Shown here piece after piece: positions 44,636-52,690 of a DNA stretch of 64,000 nt. The notes under the pieces were generated by a model. It saw only the letters and a list, made by a program, of their open reading frames with translations. It had not been told where the DNA came from and did no database searches. The translations under genes were made by a program, and so were the position numbers. The DNA is from Rubripirellula lacrimiformis (GTDB lineage: Bacteria > Planctomycetota > Planctomycetia > Pirellulales > Pirellulaceae): contig NZ_CP036525.1 of NCBI RefSeq assembly GCF_007741535.1, positions 5,952,001-6,016,000 of the forward strand. The letters are read 5' to 3'. Each line of letters opens with the position of its first letter. The first letter of the stretch is position 1.

Positions 44636-45921
44636 ACACAGTGACATCGGATGCCATCAGCGACTTGGATGTGAGTCGCTATCGAGCCGACTTTCCGATC
44701 CTGGATCGGACAGCGGCCAGTGGTGCGAAGCTCGCATTCTTGGACAACGCCGCCAGCACACAGCGTCCCAATTCGGTCGTGGACGCGATGAGCGATTGTT
44801 ATCGCCGATACTACGCCAACGTTCATCGCGGCATTCACACGCTAAGCGAAGAATCGACGCATGCGTACGAACAGTCCCGAAAATCGGTCGCCAAGTTCAT
44901 CGCCGCCCCCAGCGATCGGCAAGTCATCTTTGCGGGCGGTGCGACGGCAGCCATCAACACGGTCGCGCGGACTTGGGGCGACGCCAACTTGGGTCCCGAC
45001 GATGTCATCCTGCTGACCATCGCTGAACACCATGCCAACATTGTCCCGTGGCATCAGTTGGCCGCCCGCACCGGATGCCGCGTCGAGTTCTTGCCGATCG
45101 ACGACCAGTTCACCATCGCGGATGATGTCGTGGTGGAAGCGCTGGACCGATTGAAACCAAAATTGTTTGCGTTCACCGCAGCCAGCAACACGTTGGGCAC
45201 GGTGTTCCCGGTCAAACGTTGGACCGCGTTGGCTCATGATCATGGCGCCACGGTGTTGGTGGATGCTGCCCAAGCAGCGCCGCATGCAGTGGTCGATGTT
45301 CAGGACTGGGATATCGATTTCCTAGCGTTCAGTGGTCACAAGGTTTGTGGACCAACTGGCATCGGAGTCCTGTATGGCAAGGAACCGATCTTGGACGCCA
45401 TGCCTCCGTTCATGGGCGGCGGCGGGATGATCCATAAAGTCACAACGGGCGGGTTCAGTTGCGCCGAACTGCCGGAGAAATTCGAAGCCGGTACTCCACC
45501 GATCGTCGAAGCCATCGGCTTGGCCGCCGCGGTGGAATACCTCGCCGACATCGGGCTCGATCGCATCGCTGCTCACGAACATCGTTTGTGCCAGCACGCT
45601 GATGATGGACTTCGCCAAATCGATGGTGTGGACGTGGTTGGACCAACGCCCGATCACAAAGGCGGCATCGTCAGCTTCCACGTCGACGGTGTTCATGCCC
45701 ATGACGTGTCTCAGCAATTGGACACGCGAGGCATCGCAGTCCGGGCCGGACACCATTGCACGATGCCACTGCATCATCACTTGAAATTATCAGCCACGAC
45801 TCGTGCAAGTTTTTACTTTTACAACACGGTCGAAGAAGCCGACCGGTTGATCGAAGCGGTGCGAGAAGTACGCCAGAAGTTCGCACCATCCGGACGAAAA
45901 CGCCGTCGACGCAGCGAGTGA
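44632..45921 (+). CDS. sufS: Cysteine desulfurase SufS
   Basis: A 429-residue class-V PLP enzyme: YRADFPILDRTAASGAKLAF then LDNAASTQRP, NVHRGIHTLSEEST, GGATAAINTVART, EHHANIVPWHQLA, DAAQAAPHAVVDV, the Schiff-base Lys at about residue 237 (FSGHKVCGPTGIGVLYG) and the catalytic Cys at about residue 376 in RAGHHCTMPLHHHL. It converts cysteine to alanine and delivers sulfur to SufU. The C-terminus is basic (SGRKRRRRSE). No sufBCD or iscR is next to it in the window. The overlap with sufU is 4 bases. Confidence 0.95.
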   Translation: MNTVTSDAISDLDVSRYRADFPILDRTAASGAKLAFLDNAASTQRPNSVVDAMSDCYRRYYANVHRGIHTLSEESTHAYEQSRKSVAKFIAAPSDRQVIFAGGATAAINTVARTWGDANLGPDDVILLTIAEHHANIVPWHQLAARTGCRVEFLPIDDQFTIADDVVVEALDRLKPKLFAFTAASNTLGTVFPVKRWTALAHDHGATVLVDAAQAAPHAVVDVQDWDIDFLAFSGHKVCGPTGIGVLYGKEPILDAMPPFMGGGGMIHKVTTGGFSCAELPEKFEAGTPPIVEAIGLAAAVEYLADIGLDRIAAHEHRLCQHADDGLRQIDGVDVVGPTPDHKGGIVSFHVDGVHAHDVSQQLDTRGIAVRAGHHCTMPLHHHLKLSATTRASFYFYNTVEEADRLIEAVREVRQKFAPSGRKRRRRSE

Positions 45922-46254
45922 CCCCGATGGGGCGGGATCGGCATCCAGAGATCGAACGTAGGTTCGAATCATATCGTCGACGCGCAGATCCGAATTGGCG
46001 CCATCGGAACCCGCCTGGCGAATCTCGCCAAAATTTTCGGCCTTCCCCCCCTATGCCGTCGGATTCTGCGCCGCGCTGCTGATTGACACGGAATACCCGT
46101 TGGACTCGCGAGCCACTGGCGATGATGCCACGGTATTGGGGGGGGGAATTCCCGGCCGCTCACGCGATCACGGCTCACTCAATCGACAGACCGTCGCAGA
46201 CAATCGCGGTGGGTGAAGCTGAATTCGTTGCTGCGACGAGACAGGCGCCTGACA
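45922..46254. other. Intergenic region between convergent sufS and aldo/keto reductase genes
   Basis: About 330 bases, no gene recognised. A T-loop-like phrase (GGTTCGAATC near 45961) does not extend to a tRNA. A nine-G run lies at about 46138-46146. No terminator hairpin with a T-run was seen. Confidence 0.45.
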
Positions 46255-47169
46255 TCAGGCCGGGTTCACGAGACGATTCAGCTGGTCGACGATCTCGGGT
46301 GACAATCGCTTGGCTGCAGCGAGTTCGCGTACTTGGTCCGGCCGTCGGCCACCGGCAAGCACCGACGTCACGCCGGGCTGGGAAGCGGCCCAGCCGATCG
46401 ACAGTTGGGCGATGGTGCATCCATTCGATTCGGCGATGGGCTGCATCGCGTCGATGACGTCGTGGGCGTGGCGACGACGTTCGCCTTGAAAGATTTCGTA
46501 ACCGCTACGACTATCGCCCTCGGCGAACACATGATCGCGAGAGATCTTGCCGGCCAGCAGTCCCTTCATCAGTGCCCAGAACACATGGACTTCGCTACCC
46601 AACTCTGCAGCAGTCGGAATCAGTTCGTTCAAGGAATCCGATTGCAGCAAATTCAACGGGCATTGAACCGCACTGCACGCCGCGGAACTGGCGAACGTTC
46701 TCAGTTGCTGGACATCAACGTTGCAAATCCCGGTGCGTTTCGCGAGCCCACGTTGGACCAGGTTGTCCATCGCTTCGGCCGATGACTCCAGCGGGACCGC
46801 GGGATCAGGCGAATGCAACATCAACACATCGAATTGTTCGATGCCGATCCGCCGCAACGATGTCTCGGCGTCGGCAGCTAAAGTTTCCGGGCGGCCATCG
46901 ACGACGCGTTGGCGGTCACTGGACCAACGCTGGCCCACTTTTCCGGTTACCGTGAACCGATCGCGATCGGCACGAATGAAGCGTCCCAGCAGTCGATCAC
47001 TTTCGCCATCGAATCCGTAGCTCAGCGCGGTATCGAAAGCGGTGATCCCGGATTCGATCGCGGCGGCCATCGTGTCATCGGCATCTTGGGCCGTGACGCC
47101 CATCGTCGTGATGCCGGCCAGCGGCCAAAGTCCAAAGGTAACGATCGATTCGGATGCGGTCGGTGGCAT
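46255..47169 (-). CDS. Aldo/keto reductase
   Basis: A 304-residue TIM-barrel oxidoreductase. Catalytic tetrad elements appear in order: ITAFDTALSYGFDGESDRLL (Asp and Tyr), DRFTVTGKVGQRW (Lys) and FDVLMLHSPDP (His). The C-terminal nucleotide-site block is TIAQLSIGWAASQPGVTSVL then AGGRRPDQVRELAAAK. It uses NADPH to reduce a carbonyl compound; no specificity can be assigned. The start is the ATG at 47169. The 14-bp motif copy at 47260 lies upstream. Confidence 0.92.
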   Translation of the reverse strand: MPPTASESIVTFGLWPLAGITTMGVTAQDADDTMAAAIESGITAFDTALSYGFDGESDRLLGRFIRADRDRFTVTGKVGQRWSSDRQRVVDGRPETLAADAETSLRRIGIEQFDVLMLHSPDPAVPLESSAEAMDNLVQRGLAKRTGICNVDVQQLRTFASSAACSAVQCPLNLLQSDSLNELIPTAAELGSEVHVFWALMKGLLAGKISRDHVFAEGDSRSGYEIFQGERRRHAHDVIDAMQPIAESNGCTIAQLSIGWAASQPGVTSVLAGGRRPDQVRELAAAKRLSPEIVDQLNRLVNPA

Positions 47170-47259
47170 GGGGGGTTGTTCGTGACGGGGAGCAGCGGGG
47201 TGGGGGGGACATTCGTCGTGGGATTCGCCTGAACTCCCGACTCACAGCTCAGCCGCAAC

Positions 47260-47273
47260 GGAATTCTGGCGAA
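47260..47273 (+). repeat. Dispersed 14-bp intergenic motif, copy 2
   Basis: GGAATTCTGGCGAA, identical to copies at 55662-55675 and (inverted) 12543-12556. Here it lies between the aldo/keto reductase start and the response regulator stop. Confidence 0.6.
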
Positions 47274-47293
47274 CCCCACTACGCCAGTGCTGC

Positions 47294-47680
47294 CTAGCTA
47301 GGCCGCCAACCGTAGACATCCGCCAGCGCTCCGCACACCACGTCGCTAAGCTGTTTCAGACGGACAGGCTTGTCCAGGACACGGTAGGCTCGCATCGCTG
47401 CCGCTTCCCGCCGGATATCGTCGTCCAGATCGGCGCTCATCAACACGCAAGGCAACGATTGGCCAGCACTATGCAGATGCCTTAGAACGTCCAGTCCGGA
47501 CATTCGTGGCATATGGAAATCGATCAGACAGACGTGGACTTCGTGGCTGCCCAGCACATCCAGGGCCTCTTGTCCGTCAGTCGCCTCAGTCACACGAAAC
47601 CCCCGCCGAACCAAGCCTTCGCAAAGAACTTGACGGAACGCCGCATCGTCGTCGGTTATCAGCAGATTGGGAATCAACAT
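47294..47680 (-). CDS. Receiver-only response regulator (CheY-like)
   Basis: A 128-residue single REC domain: acidic pocket LLITDDDAAF, phosphorylation Asp in VCLIDFHMPRMSGLDVLRH, the Thr/Ser position in LPCVLMSADLDD and the conserved Lys in YRVLDKPVRLKQL. There is no output domain, so it acts through protein contacts or in a phosphorelay. No histidine kinase is adjacent. The ATG at 47680 gives MLIPNLLITDDDA; a GTG lies 9 bases upstream. Confidence 0.93.
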   Translation of the reverse strand: MLIPNLLITDDDAAFRQVLCEGLVRRGFRVTEATDGQEALDVLGSHEVHVCLIDFHMPRMSGLDVLRHLHSAGQSLPCVLMSADLDDDIRREAAAMRAYRVLDKPVRLKQLSDVVCGALADVYGWRPS

Positions 47681-47791
47681 GACCTTCACACGGCATGAGT
47701 CGGAACTGCCACCGCGGCAGGCTCGGGCAGACTATCATCATAATTGCAATTGTAATGCCGAATTAGCACTCCCACACGATCTTGGGTCCGA

Positions 47792-48793
47792 ATGACACCG
47801 CCGGCAACGCCTCCGAAGACCGAAAAAAACGCTCAAATCGATTCGCCGGCCGCTGTGAGCGAGCTGGCCAAGCGAATCATCGGCAATGTCGAATTGGCAA
47901 TCGTCGGCAAAAGAAAGCAACTGGTACTGTCACTGGTGACATGGCTGTCAGGCGGGCATGTGCTGCTCGAAGACGTTCCGGGGGTCGCCAAGACAATGCT
48001 AGCTCGGGCCCTGGCACGCAGTGTTGGCTGCCAATTCAAACGGGTCCAGTGCACCCCCGACCTGCTGCCCACGGACGTCACCGGAACGTCAATTTTCAAC
48101 CAGAAAACCAGCGAATTCGAGTTCCGGCCGGGGCCTGTGTTCACTCAGATCCTATTGGCCGACGAGATCAACCGAGCCACTCCGCGTACTCAGGCGTCGC
48201 TGTTGGAAGCGATGGCGGAAACTCGCGTTACCGTCGACGGCACCACCCACACGTTGGCCCCACCCTTCATCGTGATTGCCACCCAGAATCCGGTCGATCA
48301 CGAGGGGACTTTCCCGTTGCCAGAGGCCCAGTTGGACCGCTTCATGATGCGTTTCAGTCTGGGGTATCCGTCGATGAAGGAAGAACTGCGGATGCTGGAA
48401 TTATTGCAGTTCGGCCATCCCGTCGATCGTCTGAAACCGGTCGCGACCGCGGACGAGATCGTGGCCGCGTCGGAGGCCGTCCGCAAGGTCCACGTGGACC
48501 CGCGAGTTCGGCAGTACCTATTGCAGATCGTCAGCGAGACCCGGACGCACGAAGACCTGGCCTTGGGCGGCAGCCCACGGGCAACAATCGCACTGTTCCG
48601 ATGTGCCCAAGCGATGGCCGCGATCCAAGGACGCAGTTACGTCCTGCCCGACGATGTCAAACGTATCATTGCACCGGTCTTGAATCACCGACTGATCGTG
48701 CGTCCGGAAAGTCGTCTGCGGAAAGTCACGACCGAAAAGATTCTGGACGAAATTGTCAGCGAGATTGCTGTCCCCACCATCGAAACCGGCTAA
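47792..48793 (+). CDS. MoxR-type AAA+ ATPase
   Basis: A 333-residue MoxR family protein: Walker A-like GGHVLLEDVPGVAKTMLARA (GVAKT in place of GxGKT, as is usual in MoxR), Walker B ILLADEINRATPRTQASLLE, sensor 1 FIVIATQNPVDHEGTFPLPE, and the arginine/sensor 2 part LALGGSPRATIALFRCAQA. MoxR proteins act as chaperones that insert or activate metal centres or vWA partners. The DUF58 gene follows by 24 bases, the typical MoxR-DUF58 pair. Confidence 0.94.
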   Translation: MTPPATPPKTEKNAQIDSPAAVSELAKRIIGNVELAIVGKRKQLVLSLVTWLSGGHVLLEDVPGVAKTMLARALARSVGCQFKRVQCTPDLLPTDVTGTSIFNQKTSEFEFRPGPVFTQILLADEINRATPRTQASLLEAMAETRVTVDGTTHTLAPPFIVIATQNPVDHEGTFPLPEAQLDRFMMRFSLGYPSMKEELRMLELLQFGHPVDRLKPVATADEIVAASEAVRKVHVDPRVRQYLLQIVSETRTHEDLALGGSPRATIALFRCAQAMAAIQGRSYVLPDDVKRIIAPVLNHRLIVRPESRLRKVTTEKILDEIVSEIAVPTIETG

Positions 48794-48817
48794 GCCCCTC
48801 GTCGAACGTCGGCCACC

Positions 48818-50263
48818 ATGCCCCCACTAGAAACGCATCAAACGAACGACTCCGGTTTGCTGGACGGCTTTGATGAAATCGACCAGCAACTGCTGTCGCG
48901 AGTTCACCGGAGTGTCGAACAACGCGTTGCATCGGATTCGTCCGGGTCGCCCCGGTTCGCAGTCATCGCTGGAATTGCCGCTGTCCTGTTGATGGGCATG
49001 TTGTTCGGCGCATCGCTGTGGGTGCTGGTCGCGATCGCCGCTGGATTGCTGGTTGCCGCCAATTATTTCCTGGCCAAGACCTGGGCGACCGCGACGGTTG
49101 CCACAAGATCCGGCGCCGACGACGAAGTCAAAATTGGGTCGCACATCCAGGTTCAACTGAACTTTCACAATCGTAGCCGGATCCCGGTGCTGTGGTTATT
49201 GGCCGAGGATCTATTGCCACGTTGGACGACTCAGTCGGCACACCCAACACTGGCGGTCGAAGGCGAACGGATCGCCGTGATGATGCTATGGCCAAACGAA
49301 AACCGTACGATGGAGTACCAGATTCATTGTCATCGCCGCGGCTATTTCCAAGTCGGGCCGACGGTGTTGGAAACCGGCGACATGATGGGACTGTATCGGC
49401 GTTATCGTGTCGGCACGGATCCACAATACGTGACCGTGTTGCCAGAAGTTGTGCCGCTGACGACCTACGAAATCGGTTCACGGCGACCGATCGGCGAAAT
49501 CCGTATGCGTGAAAGCGTGATGGATGACCCGACACGCCTGCGTGGCATCCGCCAATGGCAGATCGGCGACCCAATGCGAAGCGTTCACTGGGCCGCGACG
49601 GCGCGGACGGGGGTGCTGCACAGCAAGATCTACGAGCCATCGTCCATCATCGGTGCCACCTTGGTCCTAGATCTGCACGAAACGACGACACCGACCAAAC
49701 ATGAACCGTTCCGCAGCGATTTGGCCGTGACAGCGGCCGCGTCCATTGCCGCAGCTCTGCACGAGGCCGGAGAACCATTCGCACTGGCCACCAACGGACG
49801 TGACGCGTCAGACCGGATTCGCCAAGAAGGTTGGGACGGGGATCACCGGGTACGCGGTGCGGCCGCTGCCGCAGCAGCGATGAAGGAAAAAAACGACCGA
49901 CTGCGGCCAGTGATCATCCCGACGGGACGCGGCCCCGTGCAGTTTCAAGAAATCCATCGAACGTTGGCCCGACTGGAACGGACCGGTGGTCTGACCTTGG
50001 CCGAACTGTTGATCGAATGTGAATCACAGATTGCCGCCGACACCACACTGTTGGTGATCGTGCAAATTGCGACGCCGGAAACCATCGCGGCGCTGGTGTC
50101 GTTGGCCCGCCGCGGTCGTGCGGTCGCCGTCATCATCAACACACACGACATCAATGACTACAGCGCATCGGCTGGCCCCCTCATCGCCAGCCGCATCCCC
50201 ACCTTCCATCTGGCCGACCAAGAAAGCGTCGCCAACATCTGCCGCCAAACCCTAGCCCGCTAA
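48818..50263 (+). CDS. DUF58 domain membrane protein, MoxR partner
   Basis: A 481-residue protein with two adjacent N-terminal membrane helices (VIAGIAAVLLMGMLFGASL and WVLVAIAAGLLVAANYFLA), a beta-rich domain and the DUF58 core TRLRGIRQWQIGDPMRSVHW followed by ATARTGVLHSKIYEPSS and a vWA-like part (GATLVLDLHETTTPTKHEPF). In the family the DUF58 part is a MIDAS-like metal-binding fold. It is thought to be a substrate or partner of the MoxR ATPase upstream. The usual third partner (transglutaminase) is not next to it; an inverted repeat and tyrS follow. Confidence 0.93.
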   Translation: MPPLETHQTNDSGLLDGFDEIDQQLLSRVHRSVEQRVASDSSGSPRFAVIAGIAAVLLMGMLFGASLWVLVAIAAGLLVAANYFLAKTWATATVATRSGADDEVKIGSHIQVQLNFHNRSRIPVLWLLAEDLLPRWTTQSAHPTLAVEGERIAVMMLWPNENRTMEYQIHCHRRGYFQVGPTVLETGDMMGLYRRYRVGTDPQYVTVLPEVVPLTTYEIGSRRPIGEIRMRESVMDDPTRLRGIRQWQIGDPMRSVHWAATARTGVLHSKIYEPSSIIGATLVLDLHETTTPTKHEPFRSDLAVTAAASIAAALHEAGEPFALATNGRDASDRIRQEGWDGDHRVRGAAAAAAAMKEKNDRLRPVIIPTGRGPVQFQEIHRTLARLERTGGLTLAELLIECESQIAADTTLLVIVQIATPETIAALVSLARRGRAVAVIINTHDINDYSASAGPLIASRIPTFHLADQESVANICRQTLAR

Positions 50264-50342
50264 AAAAGGTGTCAGGACTCTTTTCCAAGCTCCCCGGACG
50301 CAAAATGTCTCACGTGACGCGAAAAAGAGTCCTGGCACCTTT
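50264..50342. repeat. Inverted repeat of the GAGTCCTGG family between convergent genes
   Basis: AAAGGTGTCAGGACTCTTTT at 50265-50284 pairs with the right arm at 50321-50342 (AAAGAGTCCTGGCACCTTT and flanking bases), 21 of 22 positions complementary, with 36 bases between. It starts one base after the DUF58 stop and lies between convergent genes, so it could serve as a two-way terminator. The right arm shares a core with the direct repeats next to tRNA-Ala. Confidence 0.85.
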
Positions 50343-50393
50343 ATCTGCACGGCACCTTTCTGCACACGAAAAGAGACCTGCCCTTTTTTTTGA

Positions 50394-51677
50394 TCAAGAG
50401 AACTTTAGCAGGCTGTATTTGCGTTTGCCTCGGCGCAATACCATCACGGTTTCGCTGGCTAGGTCTGCTGTGGTCAGTCGTTGTTTTTCGTCGGTGGCGC
50501 GGACGTTGTTGAGGTATACGCCGCCTTCTTTGATCGCTCGGCGTGCTTCGCCGCCACTGGATACCAATCCCGATGCCTGCAGCGCTTCGACGATCCAGTA
50601 TCCTTCGCCGTCCAACTTGGATCGTTCGACTTCTTGGCTGGGGACGTCGGCGAAGATGGCGCCCAACGTGGCATCCGTCGCGGTACCGATCTCGCCACCA
50701 AAGAGGATCTCTGACGCTCGTTCGGCAGTCGCCAGACCTTCGTCGCCGTGCAGGAGCTGAGTCATCCACTGGGCCAACCGCACTTGAGCTTGACGTTTGC
50801 CAGGGTCGTTCGCGGTTGCTTCGGTCAGTGCGTCGTGTTCATCCTTCTCGATTTCCGTCAGGTAGGCGATGCATCGCATCACATCGGCGTCGTCGACGGT
50901 TTTCCAGTACTGGTAGAACTCGTAAGGACTGGTTCGATTCGGGTCCAACCAAACGGCACCCTTTTCGGTCTTGCCCATCTTCTTGCCATCGCTGGTCGTC
51001 AACAGCGGCGCCGTCACGCCAAACAACTGTTTGCCGATCATGCGGCGGCCCAGATCGATACCGGCGGTGATGTTGCCCCATTGGTCACTGCCACCGGCTT
51101 GGATCAAACAGCCATGAGTTTTCGACAAGTGAACGAAATCGTAGGCTTGCAGCAGCATGTAGCTGAATTCGGTGTAGCTAAGCCCAGCTTCGCTATCCAA
51201 TCGCGAGCGCACCGATTCTTTCCCCATCATCGCACCGACGGGGAAGTTCTTGCCAACGTCGCGAAGGAATTCCAAGTACGAGTATCCCTTCATCCAATCA
51301 AAGTTGTTCAACAGCATCGCACCGTCGCTGCCGTCGAAGTCCAGCAACATGCGCATTTGCGCCGCCACGCCATCGACGTTCTCTTGCAATTTCTCGGCTG
51401 ACAAAAGATTCCGTTCTTCGCTTTTGCCACTGGGGTCACCGATCATCCCGGTCGCACCGCCGACCAGCGCGATCGGTCGGTGTCCGGCTTTTTGGAATCG
51501 ACGCAGCATCATCAACTGCATCAGCCCGCCAACATGCAGACTGGATGCCGTCGGGTCGAAGCCGATGTACAGCGTTTGTGGTCCGGACGCCAACAGCTTC
51601 GCGAGCCCGACCTCGTCCGTGCATTGATGAATCAGGCCACGCCATCGGAGGTCGTCTAGAAGGTTTGTGTTCGGCAT
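50394..51677 (-). CDS. tyrS: Tyrosyl-tRNA synthetase
   Basis: A 427-residue class Ic synthetase: TLYIGFDPTASSLHVGGLMQ (HIGH motif as HVGG), TGMIGDPSGKSEERNLL, LQAYDFVHL, IQAGGSDQWGNITAGIDL, the KMSKS loop DGKKMGKTEKGAVWLD, and a C-terminal S4-like RNA-binding domain (SSGGEARRAIKEGGVYLNN). It charges tRNA-Tyr. The start is the ATG at 51677. It lies 58 bases downstream of ispD on the same strand. Confidence 0.96.
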   Translation of the reverse strand: MPNTNLLDDLRWRGLIHQCTDEVGLAKLLASGPQTLYIGFDPTASSLHVGGLMQLMMLRRFQKAGHRPIALVGGATGMIGDPSGKSEERNLLSAEKLQENVDGVAAQMRMLLDFDGSDGAMLLNNFDWMKGYSYLEFLRDVGKNFPVGAMMGKESVRSRLDSEAGLSYTEFSYMLLQAYDFVHLSKTHGCLIQAGGSDQWGNITAGIDLGRRMIGKQLFGVTAPLLTTSDGKKMGKTEKGAVWLDPNRTSPYEFYQYWKTVDDADVMRCIAYLTEIEKDEHDALTEATANDPGKRQAQVRLAQWMTQLLHGDEGLATAERASEILFGGEIGTATDATLGAIFADVPSQEVERSKLDGEGYWIVEALQASGLVSSGGEARRAIKEGGVYLNNVRATDEKQRLTTADLASETVMVLRRGKRKYSLLKFS

Positions 51678-51735
51678 CGTTGTTTCAATGAAATGATGGA
51701 AATGTATCGGTTGGCGTGCGATCGAGCGGTTCGGA

Positions 51736-52500
51736 CTAGGTCCGTTCGGACGGATCGTTGTCGGCCGTTATTTTGGTCCGTCCGGCCAAGATTGCTTCTG
51801 CGACCAGCAAGTCTTCGGGATAGGTAATTTTCAGGTTATCGGATCGCCCGGGAACGATTGCCACGGCGTGCCCAATCCGCTCGACCAATTCGGCATCGTC
51901 GGTGGCAGGTCGACCATTGTGCTTTTGATAGGCCTGTTTCAACAACCCGGTGGAGAAGACCTGCGGGGTCAGGGCAACATAAAGGTCACGTCGATCGACC
52001 GTTTGGGTTCGCGCCGTGGCCTCGTTTTCTCCCACCGCCCGCTTGATCGTACCGGGCACCGGCATGCCCAGGATCGCTGCACCGGTTTGTGCAGCCACAT
52101 CAAAAACCGCCGTTAAATCGCTGTCCGTCACTAGCGGACGGGCGGCGTCGTGCACCGCGATCCAGCGTACTTGGGGGTCATCGACAAGCACCATCATTCC
52201 GGCTCGCACACTGTCCGACCGCTCATCGCCACCACCGACCAATTCGATTCCCAATTCCGCCACGAGGCCGGCGAACTGGTTCTGGAAGACGACACGATCG
52301 GCCGCCGAGACCGGCATGACGATGCGTCCAACCAGCGTCTGAGCACGCAGCGCGGCCGCGGATCGGTACCATAGCGGTTTGCCAGCCAACATCGCAAACA
52401 GCTTGTTTTGGGCACTGCCAAATCGCTGTCCGCTGCCGGCCGCTGGCATCACGACGGCGATCGCCCCGATCGTGGGCGGCTGATGAGAAGGATCGTGCAC
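51736..52500 (-). CDS. ispD: 2-C-methyl-D-erythritol 4-phosphate cytidylyltransferase IspD
   Basis: A 254-residue nucleotidyltransferase of the MEP isoprenoid pathway: VVMPAAGSGQRFGSAQNKLF (CTP-binding loop), ERSDSVRAGM, WIAVHDAARPLV, GMPVPGTIKRA, YVALTPQVFSTGLLKQAYQK, ATDDAELVER and ITYPEDLLVAEAIL. The GTG at 52500 has GAGG about 8 bases upstream; the frame extends to a TTG at 52533. Upstream of tyrS in the same direction and possibly cotranscribed. Confidence 0.93.
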   Translation of the reverse strand: MHDPSHQPPTIGAIAVVMPAAGSGQRFGSAQNKLFAMLAGKPLWYRSAAALRAQTLVGRIVMPVSAADRVVFQNQFAGLVAELGIELVGGGDERSDSVRAGMMVLVDDPQVRWIAVHDAARPLVTDSDLTAVFDVAAQTGAAILGMPVPGTIKRAVGENEATARTQTVDRRDLYVALTPQVFSTGLLKQAYQKHNGRPATDDAELVERIGHAVAIVPGRSDNLKITYPEDLLVAEAILAGRTKITADNDPSERT

Positions 52501-52690
52501 AACAACCTCAAAGGCAAAGGTAGCGAGGGGCAAAGAATCGAAACCGATCCGCCGGGAACCACGGGCGCGGTGAAAATCGATTGGGTTAGCAACGCACGAT
52601 CAGCAAGTGTCGGGACTGCCATAGTGGGATTCGCCAGATACTTCCCGTGCGTTGCTTAGCGTGAAGAATGGTCCGGCGAGCATGGTTTGT

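Noticed and set aside
45950-45985. T-loop-like phrase GGTTCGAATC after sufS
   Set aside because: No acceptor or anticodon stem could be built around it.
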